In this document: positions 1 through 9,599 of the stretch, in pieces
How positions within the stretch are numbered: position 1 is the stretch's first letter
Layout: the number at the start of each line of letters is the position of its first letter
Source of the DNA: Ahaetulla prasina
Taxonomy: Eukaryota; Chordata; Lepidosauria; Squamata; Colubridae
Direction of reading: 5' to 3'
Length of the DNA stretch: 64,000 bases
NCBI RefSeq assembly: GCF_028640845.1
Contig: NC_080546.1
Span: 57,733,409-57,797,408 of the forward strand
The notes under the pieces: generated by a model
Databases searched by the model: none
The model's input: the letters and a program-made list of their open reading frames with translations, nothing else
Told to the model about the DNA's origin: nothing
Translations under genes and position numbers: made by a program

Positions 1-1240
1 TCTCACAGTTGCTACTATTGAGCAAGGTACCACATATACGGTACCTGTGCATTTTGTTTTTTGCCTAAATGTAGAACCTTACTTTTTTCACTGTTGAATT
101 TCATTTTGTTAGTTAGCGCCCAATGTTCAAGTCTGTCAAGATCCTTCTGTATCTTGAGCCTATCTTCTGGAGTGTTGGCTATTCCTGCCACCTTGGTGTC
201 ATCTGCAAATTTGATGAGTTCCCCATCTATCCCCTCGTCCAAGTCATTGATGAAGATATTGAAGAGTACTGGGCCTAAAACAGAGCCTTGGGGTACTCCA
301 CTGCATACTTCCCTCCGTGTGGATGTAGTTCCATTGAGGACTACACGTTCAGTGTGGTTGGTCAGCCAGTTGCAAATCCATCTGGTGGTGGTGCTGTCTA
401 ACCCACATTTTTCTACTTTAACTAGTAGTAGGTTATGGTATACTTTATCAAATGCTTTACTGAAGTCCAAGTAAATTATATCGACAGCATTCCTCTGGTC
501 CACTAATTTTGTCATTTTGTCAAAGAATGCAGTGAGATTAGTCTGGCATGATCTGTTTTTGACAAACTCATGTTGGCTTTTGGTTATTACTTTGTTTGCT
601 TCTAGGTGTTCAATGATTGGTTGCTTGATTATCTTTTCCAGAATCTTCCCTGGTATTGAGGTCAGGCTGATAGGTCTGTAATTTCCTGGATCTGTTTTTT
701 TTTCCTTTTTTGAAGATGGGAACTACATCAGCTCTTTTCCAGTCCTCTGGCAGTTCCCCTGTGCTCCAGGATCTTTGAAAGATATAGTTCAGTGGTTCTG
801 AGATCTCGTCTGCCAGTTCCTTCAGAACCTTGGGGTGTAATCCATCCGGTCCTGGTGATTTGAACTCGTCTAGGGTAGACAGGTGTTCACTTACCATTTT
901 TTTTCCTATTTTAATTTGTGTTCCTGATCTGTTTTTTGTGGTGCTGTTTTTGATAGGTTGGATTGTTTTTTTTCCTTTTGTGAAAGACAGATGCAAAAAA
1001 TGAGTTACGTAGATCTGCTTTCTCCCTGTTGCTTTTAACCTCCTCCCACTTTCTCCCAGCAATGGGCCAATTGTTTCCTTGACTTTTTTCTTGTTTTTAA
1101 CATGTTGGAAGAAGCTTTTTTGTTTGTTATTTTTTTACTTCTGTTACTAGAAATGTTGATGATTCTTTCTGCAGCATTTTTGTACCCTTTTTTCTCCTCT
1201 CTTTTCAATCTTAGAATGTTTAGCTTTAAATGGTAAAAAA
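1..1240 (-). mobile_element. CR1-clade LINE fragment, reverse transcriptase region
   Basis: The reverse strand encodes pieces of a CR1-type reverse transcriptase. The 515-15 piece carries the motifs YLDFSKAFDKV, SGVPQGSVLGP and FADDTKVAG, in the order expected for fingers, template grip and the catalytic Asp pair. The 1062-610 piece carries the upstream finger region (SPGPDGLHPKVLKEL, LPEDWKRADVVPIFKKG). The two pieces are in different frames, so the copy is frameshifted and dead. The 3' part runs off the left edge of the window. Upstream of about 1240 the similarity fades into AT-rich sequence, so the 5' end is truncated, as is usual for CR1. Family-level assignment is firm; the subfamily is not determined. 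Confidence 0.9.
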
Positions 1241-1739
1241 ATATGGTTACTTGGACTAGTGACTCTTCTCCTTTGCATCTAATAATATAAATTTCAGCGG
1301 TAGGTTTGAGGGACAGGATGTAACAGGTTTTATATTCATCTGAACCTGGATCTAAACCTACAGTAGTTAACTGTTTAGATAATGACCATATTGCATTACT
1401 TTGGTCATAAAACAAACAACAAACTTGGTCCTTCCTCAATTTTACAATTTAAAGGACATTTTTAAAAAATAAACACAAAAAAGGCAATTTGTTTTTTATA
1501 TCACATGAAGTCTCACACCACAGATATTAACATAATCAAAGGAAGAAAATAATTTTTTCCTAATGTAACACACATGCACATTTGCTTTGAAATAATCACA
1601 ATTTCATTATAGATAAAAACCTAGTTTGATGAGACAGGGGGGAAGGAGGGAGGGAGAGAGTTATGGAAAGTTTGTGCTTGCTAGATGTTAATAGCATTAG
1701 CACCCTTAAGTAATGATATTGACCTTCTATTTATCAACT

Positions 1740-2260
1740 CTTCCAATTTTGATTTTTTTTAAGGGTCTTTACTTTAGCTAGGTTGGCTACTTTGCCCTTC
1801 ATGCTTTTGGGATGTTTTAAAGGTACTTCTCTGCAATTTTGGCTATGTCCACATGGTGATAGTTCAATAGAAACACTAAACCATTTGCTATTATCCTGTT
1901 TCCTAAATAAAGGGAACAATATAAACAGACCTTTATACATCCTGCCTAGAAGAAATTTGCAGATGGGGAATGGGATTTCTATTTAATGTTACTTCTTTTG
2001 AAGAAGGACTCAAAAATAAACTTTCAAGTCACCCAGTTTTAGGCTACCATTTGTAAGATATGCCACATCATTAATTAGGATTTTAATTTCTTATAATAGT
2101 ATTTTATTTGGATTTATTTTAGTATCTTTGTAATTAATTATTTTAGCTCCTATTACACTTACTTTTTGTTATATATATGCATAGAAATGTAATACTGGTT
2201 TTATTAGATATTTTTGTTTGCATCTGGCCTTAGGGCTGTGTTAAATTTGATTAGAGCAGT
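1740..2260 (+). mobile_element. Probable old LINE 3' remnant
   Basis: A 67-codon open stretch at 1783-1986 contains a Cys-His-like run (FWLCPHG ... NHLLLSC) that resembles the C-terminal zinc-knuckle-like tail of many vertebrate non-LTR polymerases. An AT-rich 3'-UTR-like sequence follows. No reverse transcriptase motif remains. This is a weak call by pattern only and could be chance similarity. Confidence 0.3.
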
Positions 2261-4545
2261 GGTCCACATGGCATCTGTTTGATTTTGTTGTCCATTATTT
2301 TCTGCTATGGGGATGGACAGTTAGAGAAACCACAAATATTGGTATCCAAAGTGAGTCTCCTGTTTCACCTTTTAAAAACATAACTGGCATTTTTTCAGGA
2401 ATATTAAATCCTCTTTTCTTGGTAATACAGCCAGAGTCCAAATTGGAGATGGTGGGTAAGAAAAAGATTCTTGTTCATAATGGAGCAAAACGAACCTGAG
2501 AAATCAAACTCGCCATTCCACTTCCAACATTTTATGCTTCTTTAGTTATTGTATTGTTAGTGGACAAAAGTATATTTGAAATGAATTTATAACAATTCTA
2601 AGTAAATTCTAAGTAAAACAATTCTAAGCAAATAAAAACTTGGCTCAAATACCTTATAAAACACACACACATTTCTATTTAAATCATTGCTGTGAGGTTG
2701 TCCTAACCCTATCTCCAGGACCAACACTAATGGAAACGTTCTGTTGACATTTCAATGGTGATAGATACCATATGTTTTGAACTGTATTTAGATATCACAG
2801 TTACAAGGTCATTTGGAACTGCTGACATGTTCAAACCAGCTCTGTGTTAAATGTGCCAGAAATAATGATTATATTGTTTGAGCCAAAACAACTTCCTTCC
2901 CAATAACATTTATGAAAAGTAATATTTCACTTTCTCAGCTGTTTCCATTAGTGAACAAAATACAGGTGTGAGATCAAACACATGCTCTTATCATTCACAT
3001 TTGTTCAGATGAGAGATTCACAAACTAAAGCTGCCAAGTACTGTGATTGCAGTACTAGGGAAAAACGATACTTCAGGAATAGTGTCAGATTTTGGAGAGT
3101 AAATGCAGCTCAGTGCATGGTTTCTGCTGAATTTTCCTACTCAATCAATGCCATTTATGTGAGAATATGTCTCCCTATAATCATCTTGTAGCTAAGTAAC
3201 ACAAACATTGTTTTACAACATATAAATTTATATGTTGTAATATAATATGTAATATGATTTATCTTTATAAATCTAAGAAAAATAATGATAATAAATAAAT
3301 GGAAAATAAAATAAAAAATAATAAAAAGTACCAGAATGCAGAAATACAATAATAAAATTGTATAATGTGTTGTTTCCCATATCATTATACATAATGATAA
3401 ATAAAATATTTATTTATCTACAATTGTATGCTGCATAGTCCTTGTGATTCCTTGTGATCAATAACATAGATGAAAAACAAATTTAAAACATAATAAGTAA
3501 AACAAATACTTTTCATATAAGCTATTTATATTGGGAATCTTCCTACCCCAATAAATTATTTTAAAACTGTTTCTTTGCAGCTAGTTTTACATGGATCATA
3601 ATTTAAATTCAGCATTGATTTCTAAGTTCACAGTTCAGTAATAATGCTGCAGTCTTGTGCATATTTATTTTGAACTATCATTTCAATATGGCTTAAATCT
3701 AAATCTTCTATCATTCATGAAAATGTGGGCAGTTGTTTGGTACAACAAAGCTATATGTAATCACAGTGGTTATAAAATTAAGAAGTCGTTCCTGTTTTTG
3801 CCTGTGAAATGTTATAGTATTTTTAATATAGTCATTTTAAAAAAGTCCAAATGGTAGTTCAGCAAATAAAGAATATCAAACATGGTACTTGGCTGATTAG
3901 GTTTAGCTGAAATGTAAAGTTGATTATTGAGGACAGTGAGCATTATAATAAAAGAGGGAAGCAAATTTTATTTTGTTAACATAACAGTAAGAATCTTGTA
4001 TTCTGATAAAAGATAGATCCACAAACAGACTTGGTTCAGAAGAAAAAAAGCAATTCCTCATTTAAGTCCAAAAGACTAAATATAATGTGTTTCTTCAACT
4101 TTCTATGCCAATGCTGATGCAGGTCAATATTTCAACTATGAAATATAAATAGCCACTTATAAAGGCTCCCAAATATCTTGATAAATTTTTACAATCTTTC
4201 CTACTTTCTGCTGCCTCTGCTATTAAATCACATGTAGAAAAAGAAAATTGTTCCTGTACATAGATCCCAGATTTTCTGGTTTTTCATTAAAAGTTTATTT
4301 ACTTTTTAAAATGTTTTACTCCAATGTAGTCAAGTTTGAGACATCAGCTGCAATTGCTAATTGAATGCACAAAAAAATGATAAGCTCTAGAAGGCAGATA
4401 GTGTATTCCTAAATTAAAAAAACTCTGAAACCAGCATCTCTAGGAGAAGTCTGAATTATTACAAAAATATCATGAATTTAGGAGTTTTAGAATTTCAGAG
4501 CAGAATATGAAGTAGATAATACTATATAATTATGTCTATATATTT
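2261..4545. other. AT-rich intergenic stretch, nothing recognised
   Basis: I see no gene-like ORF, RNA gene or clear repeat here. The part at 3200-3420 is almost pure A/T with short TTTAT and ATAAT runs. The ORFs present are short and have AT-driven composition. Confidence 0.6.
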
Positions 4546-5095
4546 CAGGGGTGAAATTTAAAAAAATTCCCGTACCGGTTCTGTGGGCGTGGCTTGTTGG
4601 GGGAGGTCATGCGACTGGGGCGGGGGCATGGCCAATTTGACATATATCGAGGGGCTCCTCACTGGCCTCTCTCCTCCCAGCCTCCTTGTCATGAATGGCA
4701 GGAAAACGGGGAGGGGAATATTCCTGCCTACCATTCTTCTCTCAATCTGTGCTAAGATTGTGGAATGGATGACAGGCAGGAAAATCCCCTTTCCCATTTT
4801 GCTGCCTTTCACAAAAATGGTTCCATTCCAGCTCCCCACCCCCATTCCCCTCCCTCTTGAGGACTACCTTAAAAGGGACAGGCTGCAGCAACACTGTTCT
4901 GAATGGAGGGAGAAAAGTTAGCATTTTCTCTGCTGCATTTAACATTGAATTCTGTCGAATATCGAGTAGCCGGAAGAGGTGAGTGGCAACTGGACGGGCA
5001 TGGGTGGGCACAAGGAGGGGTAATTACCACCGGTTCGGCAAACTGATGCCCATAATCCCTAGTGGTTTGCCAGAACCGGTCCAAACTGGTAGGAT
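4546..5095. mobile_element. Non-autonomous hAT-like element of the 'ACCGGTTC' family
   Basis: It begins with the terminal motif CAGGGGTGAAATTTAAAAA followed by TACCGGTTCTGTGGGCGTGG. It ends near 5095 with mirror-image motifs (CACCGGTTCGGCAAACTGATG, then CCGGTCCAAACTGGTAGGATT). The last bases of the right terminus appear replaced by a TA-rich run, so no target duplication can be read here. The same termini recur at 11277, 24999, 28627, 29831 and about 33480 in this window. The hAT assignment rests on 8-bp duplications at sister copies. The short ORFs inside have no recognisable product. Confidence 0.65.
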
Positions 5096-5193
5096 TGATG
5101 ATATATATATATATTGATGATTTATATATATATATATGTTTGTTTTCTGAGGTTTTCGCTGGTGTTTGTATGTAGGTCTTTGGTTATTCGGGT
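5096..5193 (-). mobile_element. Penelope-like element 3' end, left of the Gypsy insertion
   Basis: After a (TA)n run, 5135-5193 matches the terminal segment found again at 7550-7605 and 8975-9025 (GAGGTTTTCGC ... TCTTTGGTTATTCGGGT). It is interrupted exactly at the Gypsy LTR and resumes at 6221, showing that the Gypsy copy is the younger insertion. Confidence 0.75.
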
Positions 5194-5477
5194 TGTCAGG
5201 CCTGGAAACCATATTAGACTTTAGGGTTCCAGACGCTGCCACATATTTCCCCTGAGGGGAGGAAGGGGGGCTGAGGGGTATGGTAACATTCTTCAAGCGG
5301 TCAAGGTCGGATGGTGTTCACATCTGCAGGAAGAGTGGCAAGAAGATATTCGAATGAACTGGGAGAATGTGGGACCATGTGACCATCAAAGGGGTCAGGG
5401 GGGTGGGACTCTTGGGGTTTGTATAACTGGGGAAAAGAATCCGGAAATTCAGTTTTGGAATTTCACTCATCGTGTGC
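5194..5477 (+). repeat. Truncated 5' LTR of the deleted Gypsy
   Basis: It matches the right LTR (5846 onwards) over its first 284 bp with a handful of substitutions and small length changes in G runs. It then ends abruptly at the deletion junction. Confidence 0.85.
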
Positions 5478-5822
5478 TTATTAAAACCTGCTAGACAGTC
5501 TGGTCTGAGACCTCAACCTGCCGCTCCCCCACCACCCTTGTTAATCCAAGGTGAAACCCACTATGAAATCAAGAAAATCCTTGACTCTAGACTATATAGA
5601 GGTCAATTACAATATTTAGTCCACTGGAAGGGATATCCATTATCTGAATCTACTTGGGTCAAAAGTTGGAAAGTAAATGCGGACAATTTGATTAAACAAT
5701 TTCACGACACTTTCCCTGACAAACCTAAAAAACCTCTTGGAGAGGGGAGGGGGGGTAGAAGGGAAGTGTGGACCACTGACACTCTTCTTTATCAACTCTT
5801 TGTTTTCTTTCCTAGGATATAG
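5472..5822 (+). pseudogene. Residual pol C-terminus with chromodomain
   Basis: A 116-codon ORF crosses the deletion junction. Its first codons derive from the LTR. Next come LLKPARQ, corresponding to the conserved VSLLKP that closes the integrase C-terminal domain, a proline-rich linker, and a chromodomain (HYEIKKILDSR, YLVHWKGYP, STWV) at about residues 30-85. In chromoviruses this domain is thought to guide integration into chromatin by binding histone marks. The aromatic residues expected for the binding cage are visible (Y in HYEI, W in HWKGY). The ATG lies in LTR sequence, so the ORF is an accident of the deletion. Whether it is expressed cannot be told. Confidence 0.75.
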
Positions 5823-5845
5823 CTTCTTTTCCAAGGGGGGACGCC

Positions 5846-6220
5846 TGTCAGGCCTGGAAACCATATTAGACTTTAGGGTTCCAGACGCTGCCACATTTTT
5901 CCCCTGAGGGGAGGAAGGGGGGCTGAGGGGTATGGTAACATTCTTCAAGCGGTCAAGGTCGGATGGTGTTCACATCTGCAGGAAGAGTGGCAAGAAGATA
6001 TTCGAATGAACTGGGAGAACGTGGGACCATGTGACCATCAAAGAGGTCAGGGGGGGTGGGACTCTTGGGGTTTGTATAACTGGGGGAAAGAATCCGGAAA
6101 TTCAGTTTTGGAATTTCACTCATCGTGTGCCAGTTTCCTCATGCTAGTAAAGAACTCTGGAAAACAATGGCTTCTGAGTTGTTTTTTTTATGCAGAAGAG
6201 GTTTTTCTGGAACCTTGACA
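5846..6220 (+). repeat. 3' LTR of the deleted Gypsy (375 bp)
   Basis: It runs from TGTCAGGCC to CCTTGACA, so it has the TG...CA ends of an LTR. It contains the GTTTGTATAACTGGGG segment near the middle, a plausible promoter region. Confidence 0.85.
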
Positions 6221-6785
6221 TGAGTTTTCTCCCGCGTAAAATTGGAAGTGTCTAGGCGACGTTGCGACAAAAATTCCTCGTGACACCAGACCCACACTCA
6301 TGAGGTCCACACAGGATGTCACCACCACACTTCCACCCAGAAAGCAGACCCAAACCCACACTGATCATGAAGCACAACCAAGTACCAGAACCCAGACCGC
6401 AACTGCAACATTAGCCATTTCAAACCCTCCAATCCATACATGCAGCAGACTGACACCCACTATGAAGATGTAGCACGAACATGAACACGAAGCCAAACAA
6501 CAGCAATGCAGCTCACCAGCTCAAATCCCCCTGCAACTTAGACTAATCTGAGCACAACCAAGCCCCCACCCAAACAGGACACACCCCCAGCCAATCAGAG
6601 CACCAAAAAAAACCCTATCCAATCAGAGCACAGCCAAGCTCCCACCCAATCAGTTCAAATCCCCACTAACAGTTAAAAAGGAAGAAACAGCTGCAATCAC
6701 ACATTACCCCGAGAAGTACGAAACTGAAGCCTGAAGATGACGAATGAGACTTCGTCGAAACGTCGCCAAGACACTTCCAATTTTA
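6221..6785. mobile_element. Penelope-like element termini in opposite orientations
   Basis: 6221 to about 6285 continues the reverse-strand 3' end interrupted by the Gypsy (TTTTCTCCCGCGTAAAATTGG), with a mutated ribozyme region. From about 6285 the orientation flips. 6285-6785 is the forward-strand counterpart of the complement of 7620-8100, encoding degenerate versions of the same Thr/Pro/Gln-rich C-terminal tail, then a 3' UTR with CCAATCAGAGCAC repeats, and then the hammerhead-like motif at 6731. Stops break the reading frame, so it is a dead fragment. Confidence 0.75.
6731..6764 (+). ncRNA. Hammerhead-ribozyme-like motif, copy A (Penelope)
   Basis: CTGAAGA fits the hammerhead core CUGANGA. 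It is followed by one T, then a perfect 6-bp helix (GACGAA / TTCGTC) with loop TGAGAC, then GAA, a minimal helix III (AC/GT) and the cleavage-site triplet GTC. Two flanking base pairs (GC/GC) can begin helix I. Penelope-like elements are known to carry hammerheads with very short helix III in their terminal repeats. The extra T after the core is a deviation. Activity is not shown by sequence alone. Confidence 0.65.
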
Positions 6786-7420
6786 GGTCTTTTTCCCATG
6801 TAAGGTTGAGAGTATCTTGGCGATATTTTGATGAGGTCTCACTCATTATCTTCAGGCTGGTGCTTTCAGCTTCGTGCTTCTTGAGCAAAACGTGGTCAGA
6901 ACTGCCGTCTCTCTATAAATACTGGTGGGGATGTGGGGAGTGTTGCTTTGAGTGGGTTGGTTAGCTGTGTGGTTGCATCTTGATTGGTAGACGGAGTGGG
7001 TGTTTGCAGATTGGTCGAGGTGGGGTGTGTTGCCTTGAGCAGGTTGGTTGGCTGTGTGGTTGCATCTTGATTGGTAGATGGAGTGGGTGTTTGCAGATTG
7101 GTCGGCTGTTTTGTAGCATCCTGTGTGGGTGTGGTCCTAGTCTTTTGTTCCTGGGCTTTGGTGTTGTGGCCTCTGGAGTTCTGTGATGTGATGTCTTGAG
7201 CAGATGGCTGTGATGTAACATCCCGGGTTTTGGTTTGGCTCCAAGTCCGAGGTCTTGTCATGTGTTCCTGGTGTGTGTCAGCTTGCTTCCGATCCCCACA
7301 CAAAGCAAAGTTTTTGTAGATTTTCATGGATATAAGTATGTAAGTCTTGCCATATTTGGGTCTTTTCTCAACCTTACACAGAAAAAAACCCGAATACGCC
7401 AAGACCTACATATAATATTA
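6786..7420 (-). mobile_element. Second, diverged Penelope-like family, 3' portion
   Basis: The reverse strand carries a Thr/Pro/Gln-rich tail (ORF complement 7402-6896) with an internal peptide repeat: TNLQTPTPSTNQDATTQ occurs twice in similar form. The adjoining terminal region at 6786-6900 is related to the first family but diverged. The ribozyme-equivalent site (complement near 6810-6850) reads ATCAAAATATCG instead of GTCGAAACGTCG, so its core is destroyed. The other end at 7322-7420 resembles 9670-9740. It is a dead fragment. Confidence 0.6.
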
Positions 7421-7424
7421 TATT

Positions 7425-7556
7425 TATATATATATATATGTATATTTTTGTATATATGTATGTATGTATATATATGTGTATGTATGTATGTATGTATGTA
7501 TGTATGTATGTATGTATGTATGTATGTGTATATATATATATATATATATATTTGTT
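7425..7556. repeat. (TATG)n/(TA)n microsatellite
   Basis: This is a run of TATG units bracketed by TA dinucleotides, next to the 3' end of the neighbouring Penelope copy. TA-rich tracts sit at several Penelope ends in this window. Confidence 0.95.
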
Positions 7557-7637
7557 TTCTGAGGTTTTCGCGGGTGTTTGTATGTATATCTTTGGTTATT
7601 CGGGTTTTCTCCCGCATAAAATTGGAAGTGTCTTGGC

Positions 7638-7671
7638 GACGTTTCGACGAAGTCTCATTCGTCATCTTCAG
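7638..7671 (-). ncRNA. Hammerhead-ribozyme-like motif, copy B (Penelope)
   Basis: The reverse-strand core is identical in sequence to copy A: CTGAAGA, the GACGAA/TTCGTC helix, GAAAC and GTC. It lies downstream of the GIY-YIG ORF, in the element's terminal repeat. Confidence 0.65.
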
Positions 7672-7725
7672 GCTTCAGCTTCGTGCTTCTGGGAGCAATG
7701 TGTGACTGCAGCTGTTTCTTCCTTT

Positions 7726-8925
7726 TTAACTGCTAGTGGGGGTTTGAACTGATTGGGTGGGAGCTTGGCTGTGCTCTGATTGGATGTGGGGTGTGTCCTC
7801 TTGGGGGGGGGGCTTGGTTGTGCTCAGATTAGTCTGAGCTGCAGGGGGATTTGAGCTGGTGAGCTGCACAGCTGTTGTCCGGCTTCGTGTTCGCGGTCGT
7901 GCCACATCTTCACAGTGGGTGTCAGTCTGCTGCATGTATGGATTGGAGGGGTTTGAAATGGCTAATGTTGCAGCTGCGGTCTGGCTTCTGGTCCTTAATC
8001 GTGCTTCACGATCAGTGTGGGTTTGGGTCTGCTTTCTGGGTGGATGTGTGGTGGTGACATCCTGTGTGGACCTCGTGAGTGTGGGTCTGGTGTCATTCCT
8101 CGTGTTAGGGACACGTTTGTCAATGAGGGCAGGTTTCCAAATGGCTGGTAGGCGGGAGGTATCATCTCTTTTGTTCATGCTGTGTGGGCGTTTTTCTATC
8201 TCGATGGCTTCTCTGATTATTCTGTTGTTAAAGTGTTCAGTTTTGGCGATAGTTCTGGTCTTTTTAAAGTCAATATCGTGTCCTGTGGCTTTAAGGTGTT
8301 GGACCAGGGAAGAAGTTGGTTCCTCTTTTTTGACTGAGTTCTTGTGTTCTTCGATGCGTGCACTTATTCTTCTGTTGGTTTGTCCAATGTATGTGGTGGG
8401 GCAGGCGGTGCATGGGATTTCATATACTCCTTGATTTTCTAACTCAATTTTGTCTTTGGGGTTTCTTAAGATGGTGGATATTTTTTGGTTTGTGCAGAAT
8501 GTTGTCTTGATGTTGTGTTTGTGGAGGATCTTGCTGATTCTGTCTGTGGTGCCTTTTATATATGGGAGGAGGGCTGTGCCGTTTTCTTGTTCTCTGTCTT
8601 GGATTTTAGTGGGGGGTTCTTTTTGGATTAGTTTGTTAATCTTATTTCTCTGGAATCCATTGGATGTTAGTATGTTTGTGAGAGTGTGTAGTTCGGTTTT
8701 TAGGTGTTGTTCGTCAACTAAGCGTTTTGTTCTGGAGATGAGTGTCTTGGCTACGGAGTTGATCTGTGCTGGGTGGTGGTGTGAGAATGCGTGCAGATAG
8801 CGGTTTGTGTGTGTTTTCTTCTGGTAGATGGTGTGTCCTAGGGAGCCATTGGGTTTCCTGTAGACTAAGACATCTAGGAAGGGAAGTTGGTTGTTAACTT
8901 CTGTTTCCATGGTGTTAACAACCAA
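7726..8925 (-). pseudogene. Penelope ORF: RT end plus GIY-YIG endonuclease (partial)
   Basis: This is a 399-codon open frame. Residues ~14-40 are the C-terminal end of the Penelope reverse transcriptase (LPFLDVLVYRKPNGSLG, then THTNRYLH). Residues ~165-215 are the GIY-YIG nuclease, with GVYEIPCTACPTTYIGQT, the following Arg-rich helix (RRISARIEEHK) and a conserved H..D pair downstream. The Cys pair in the linker (CTAC) is typical of Penelope nucleases. Residues ~220-399 form a low-complexity Ser/Thr/Pro tail. A complete element would encode roughly twice this length, so most of the polymerase is missing. The ATG lies in the fold-back at the 5' junction and is not a native start. The nuclease half looks intact; function is unlikely without the polymerase. 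Confidence 0.85.
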
Positions 8926-8965
8926 CTTCCCTTCCTAGATGTCTTAGTCTACAGGAAACCCAATG
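8847..8965. repeat. Perfect 52-nt inverted repeat at Penelope 5' junction
   Basis: Arms 8847-8898 and 8914-8965 are exact reverse complements over 52 nt, with a 15-nt spacer (8899-8913). The arms derive from the RT-end coding sequence (LPFLDV region). Confidence 0.97.
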
Positions 8966-9059
8966 TTATATATATGTTTTCTGAGGTTTTCACGGGTGTT
9001 TGTATATAGGTCTTTGGTTATTTGGGTTTTCTCCCGCGTAAAATTTGAAGTGTCTTGGC

Positions 9060-9093
9060 GACGTTTCAACGAAGTCTCATTCGTCATCTTCAG
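9060..9093 (-). ncRNA. Hammerhead-ribozyme-like motif, copy C
   Basis: It has the same layout as copies A and B but one base differs: the helix II closing pair becomes a G-T wobble (GTTGAAAC instead of GTCGAAAC). The core CTGAAGA, GAA and GTC are kept. Confidence 0.55.
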
Positions 9094-9475
9094 GCTTCAG
9101 CTTCGTGCTTCTGGGAGCAATGTGTGATTGCATCTGTTTCTTCCTTTTTAACTGCTAGTGGGGGTTTGAACTGATTGGGTGGGAGCTTGGCTGTGCTCTG
9201 ATTGGATGGGGGGTTTTTTGTGCTCTGATTGGCTGGGGGTGTGTCCTGTTTGGGTGGGGCTTGGTTGTGCTCAGATTAGTCTGAGTTACAGGGGGATTTG
9301 AGCTGGTGAGCTGCACTGCTGCTGTTTGGCCCCCAGCCAATCAGAGCACAAAAAAACCCCCAGCCAATCAGAGCACAGCCAAGCTCCCACCCAATCAGTT
9401 CAAACCCCCACTAGCAGTTAAAAAGGAAGAAACAGCTGCAATCACACATTGCTCCCAGAAGCACGAAGCTGAAGC

Positions 9476-9509
9476 CTGAAGATGACGAATGAGACTTCGT
9501 CGAAACGTC
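9476..9509 (+). ncRNA. Hammerhead-ribozyme-like motif, copy D
   Basis: This forward-strand core is identical to copy A and lies in the right arm of the head-to-head inverted repeat. Confidence 0.65.
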
Positions 9510-9599
9510 GCCAAGACAGTTCCAATTTTACGCGGGAGAAAACCCGAATAACCAAAGACCTACATCCAAACACGCGCGAAAACCTCAGAATATATATAT

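Larger units (their letters stand above)
5194..6220 (+). mobile_element. Internally deleted Ty3/Gypsy chromovirus-like element
   Basis: Two similar LTR sequences start TGTCAGGCCTGG at 5194 and 5846. Between them only the 3' end of pol, with a chromodomain, survives. The left LTR copy stops matching the right one after about 284 bp (at CATCGTGTGC, 5477) and runs straight into the end of the integrase/chromodomain region. The deletion therefore removed the last 90 bp of the 5' LTR, the primer site, gag and nearly all of pol. A purine run (AAGGGGGGACGCC, 5833-5845) directly precedes the right LTR and serves as the polypurine tract. Flanks CGGGT and TGAGT are compatible with a decayed 5-bp target duplication inside a Penelope-like copy. 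Confidence 0.85.
7556..8965 (-). mobile_element. Penelope-like element with GIY-YIG endonuclease, 5'-truncated
   Basis: Read on the reverse strand, the element contains in order: the very end of the reverse transcriptase, a GIY-YIG endonuclease, a long Ser/Thr/Pro-rich tail, a 3' UTR with CCAATCAGAGC motifs, a hammerhead-like motif (7671-7638) and a terminal segment ending in TA repeats. The 5' end is truncated within the reverse transcriptase and folds back as a perfect inverted repeat (8847-8898 / 8914-8965). Another 3' end in the same orientation follows at 8972-9330. That reproduces the tandem 'pseudo-LTR' arrangement known for Penelope elements. Confidence 0.88.
8972..9592. mobile_element. 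Two Penelope 3' ends head-to-head (large inverted repeat)
   Basis: The left arm, 8972 to about 9235, is a 3' end on the reverse strand. The right arm, about 9331-9592, is the same terminal sequence on the forward strand. A spacer of about 95 bp holds the end of the Ser/Thr/Pro-rich coding tail. Each arm contains the CCAATCAGAGCAC motifs, the CACATTGCTCCCAGAAGCACG-type segment and one hammerhead-like motif. The left arm also acts as the upstream pseudo-LTR of the 7556-8965 element. Confidence 0.85.

Noticed and set aside
5472..5822. Independent host chromodomain gene
   Set aside because: It is flanked by LTRs and a polypurine tract, and its ATG lies in the LTR; it is a pol remnant.
7235..8800. 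Forward-strand ORFs opposite the Penelope coding region
   Set aside because: They are shadows of the reverse-strand GIY-YIG ORF and of a TATG microsatellite.
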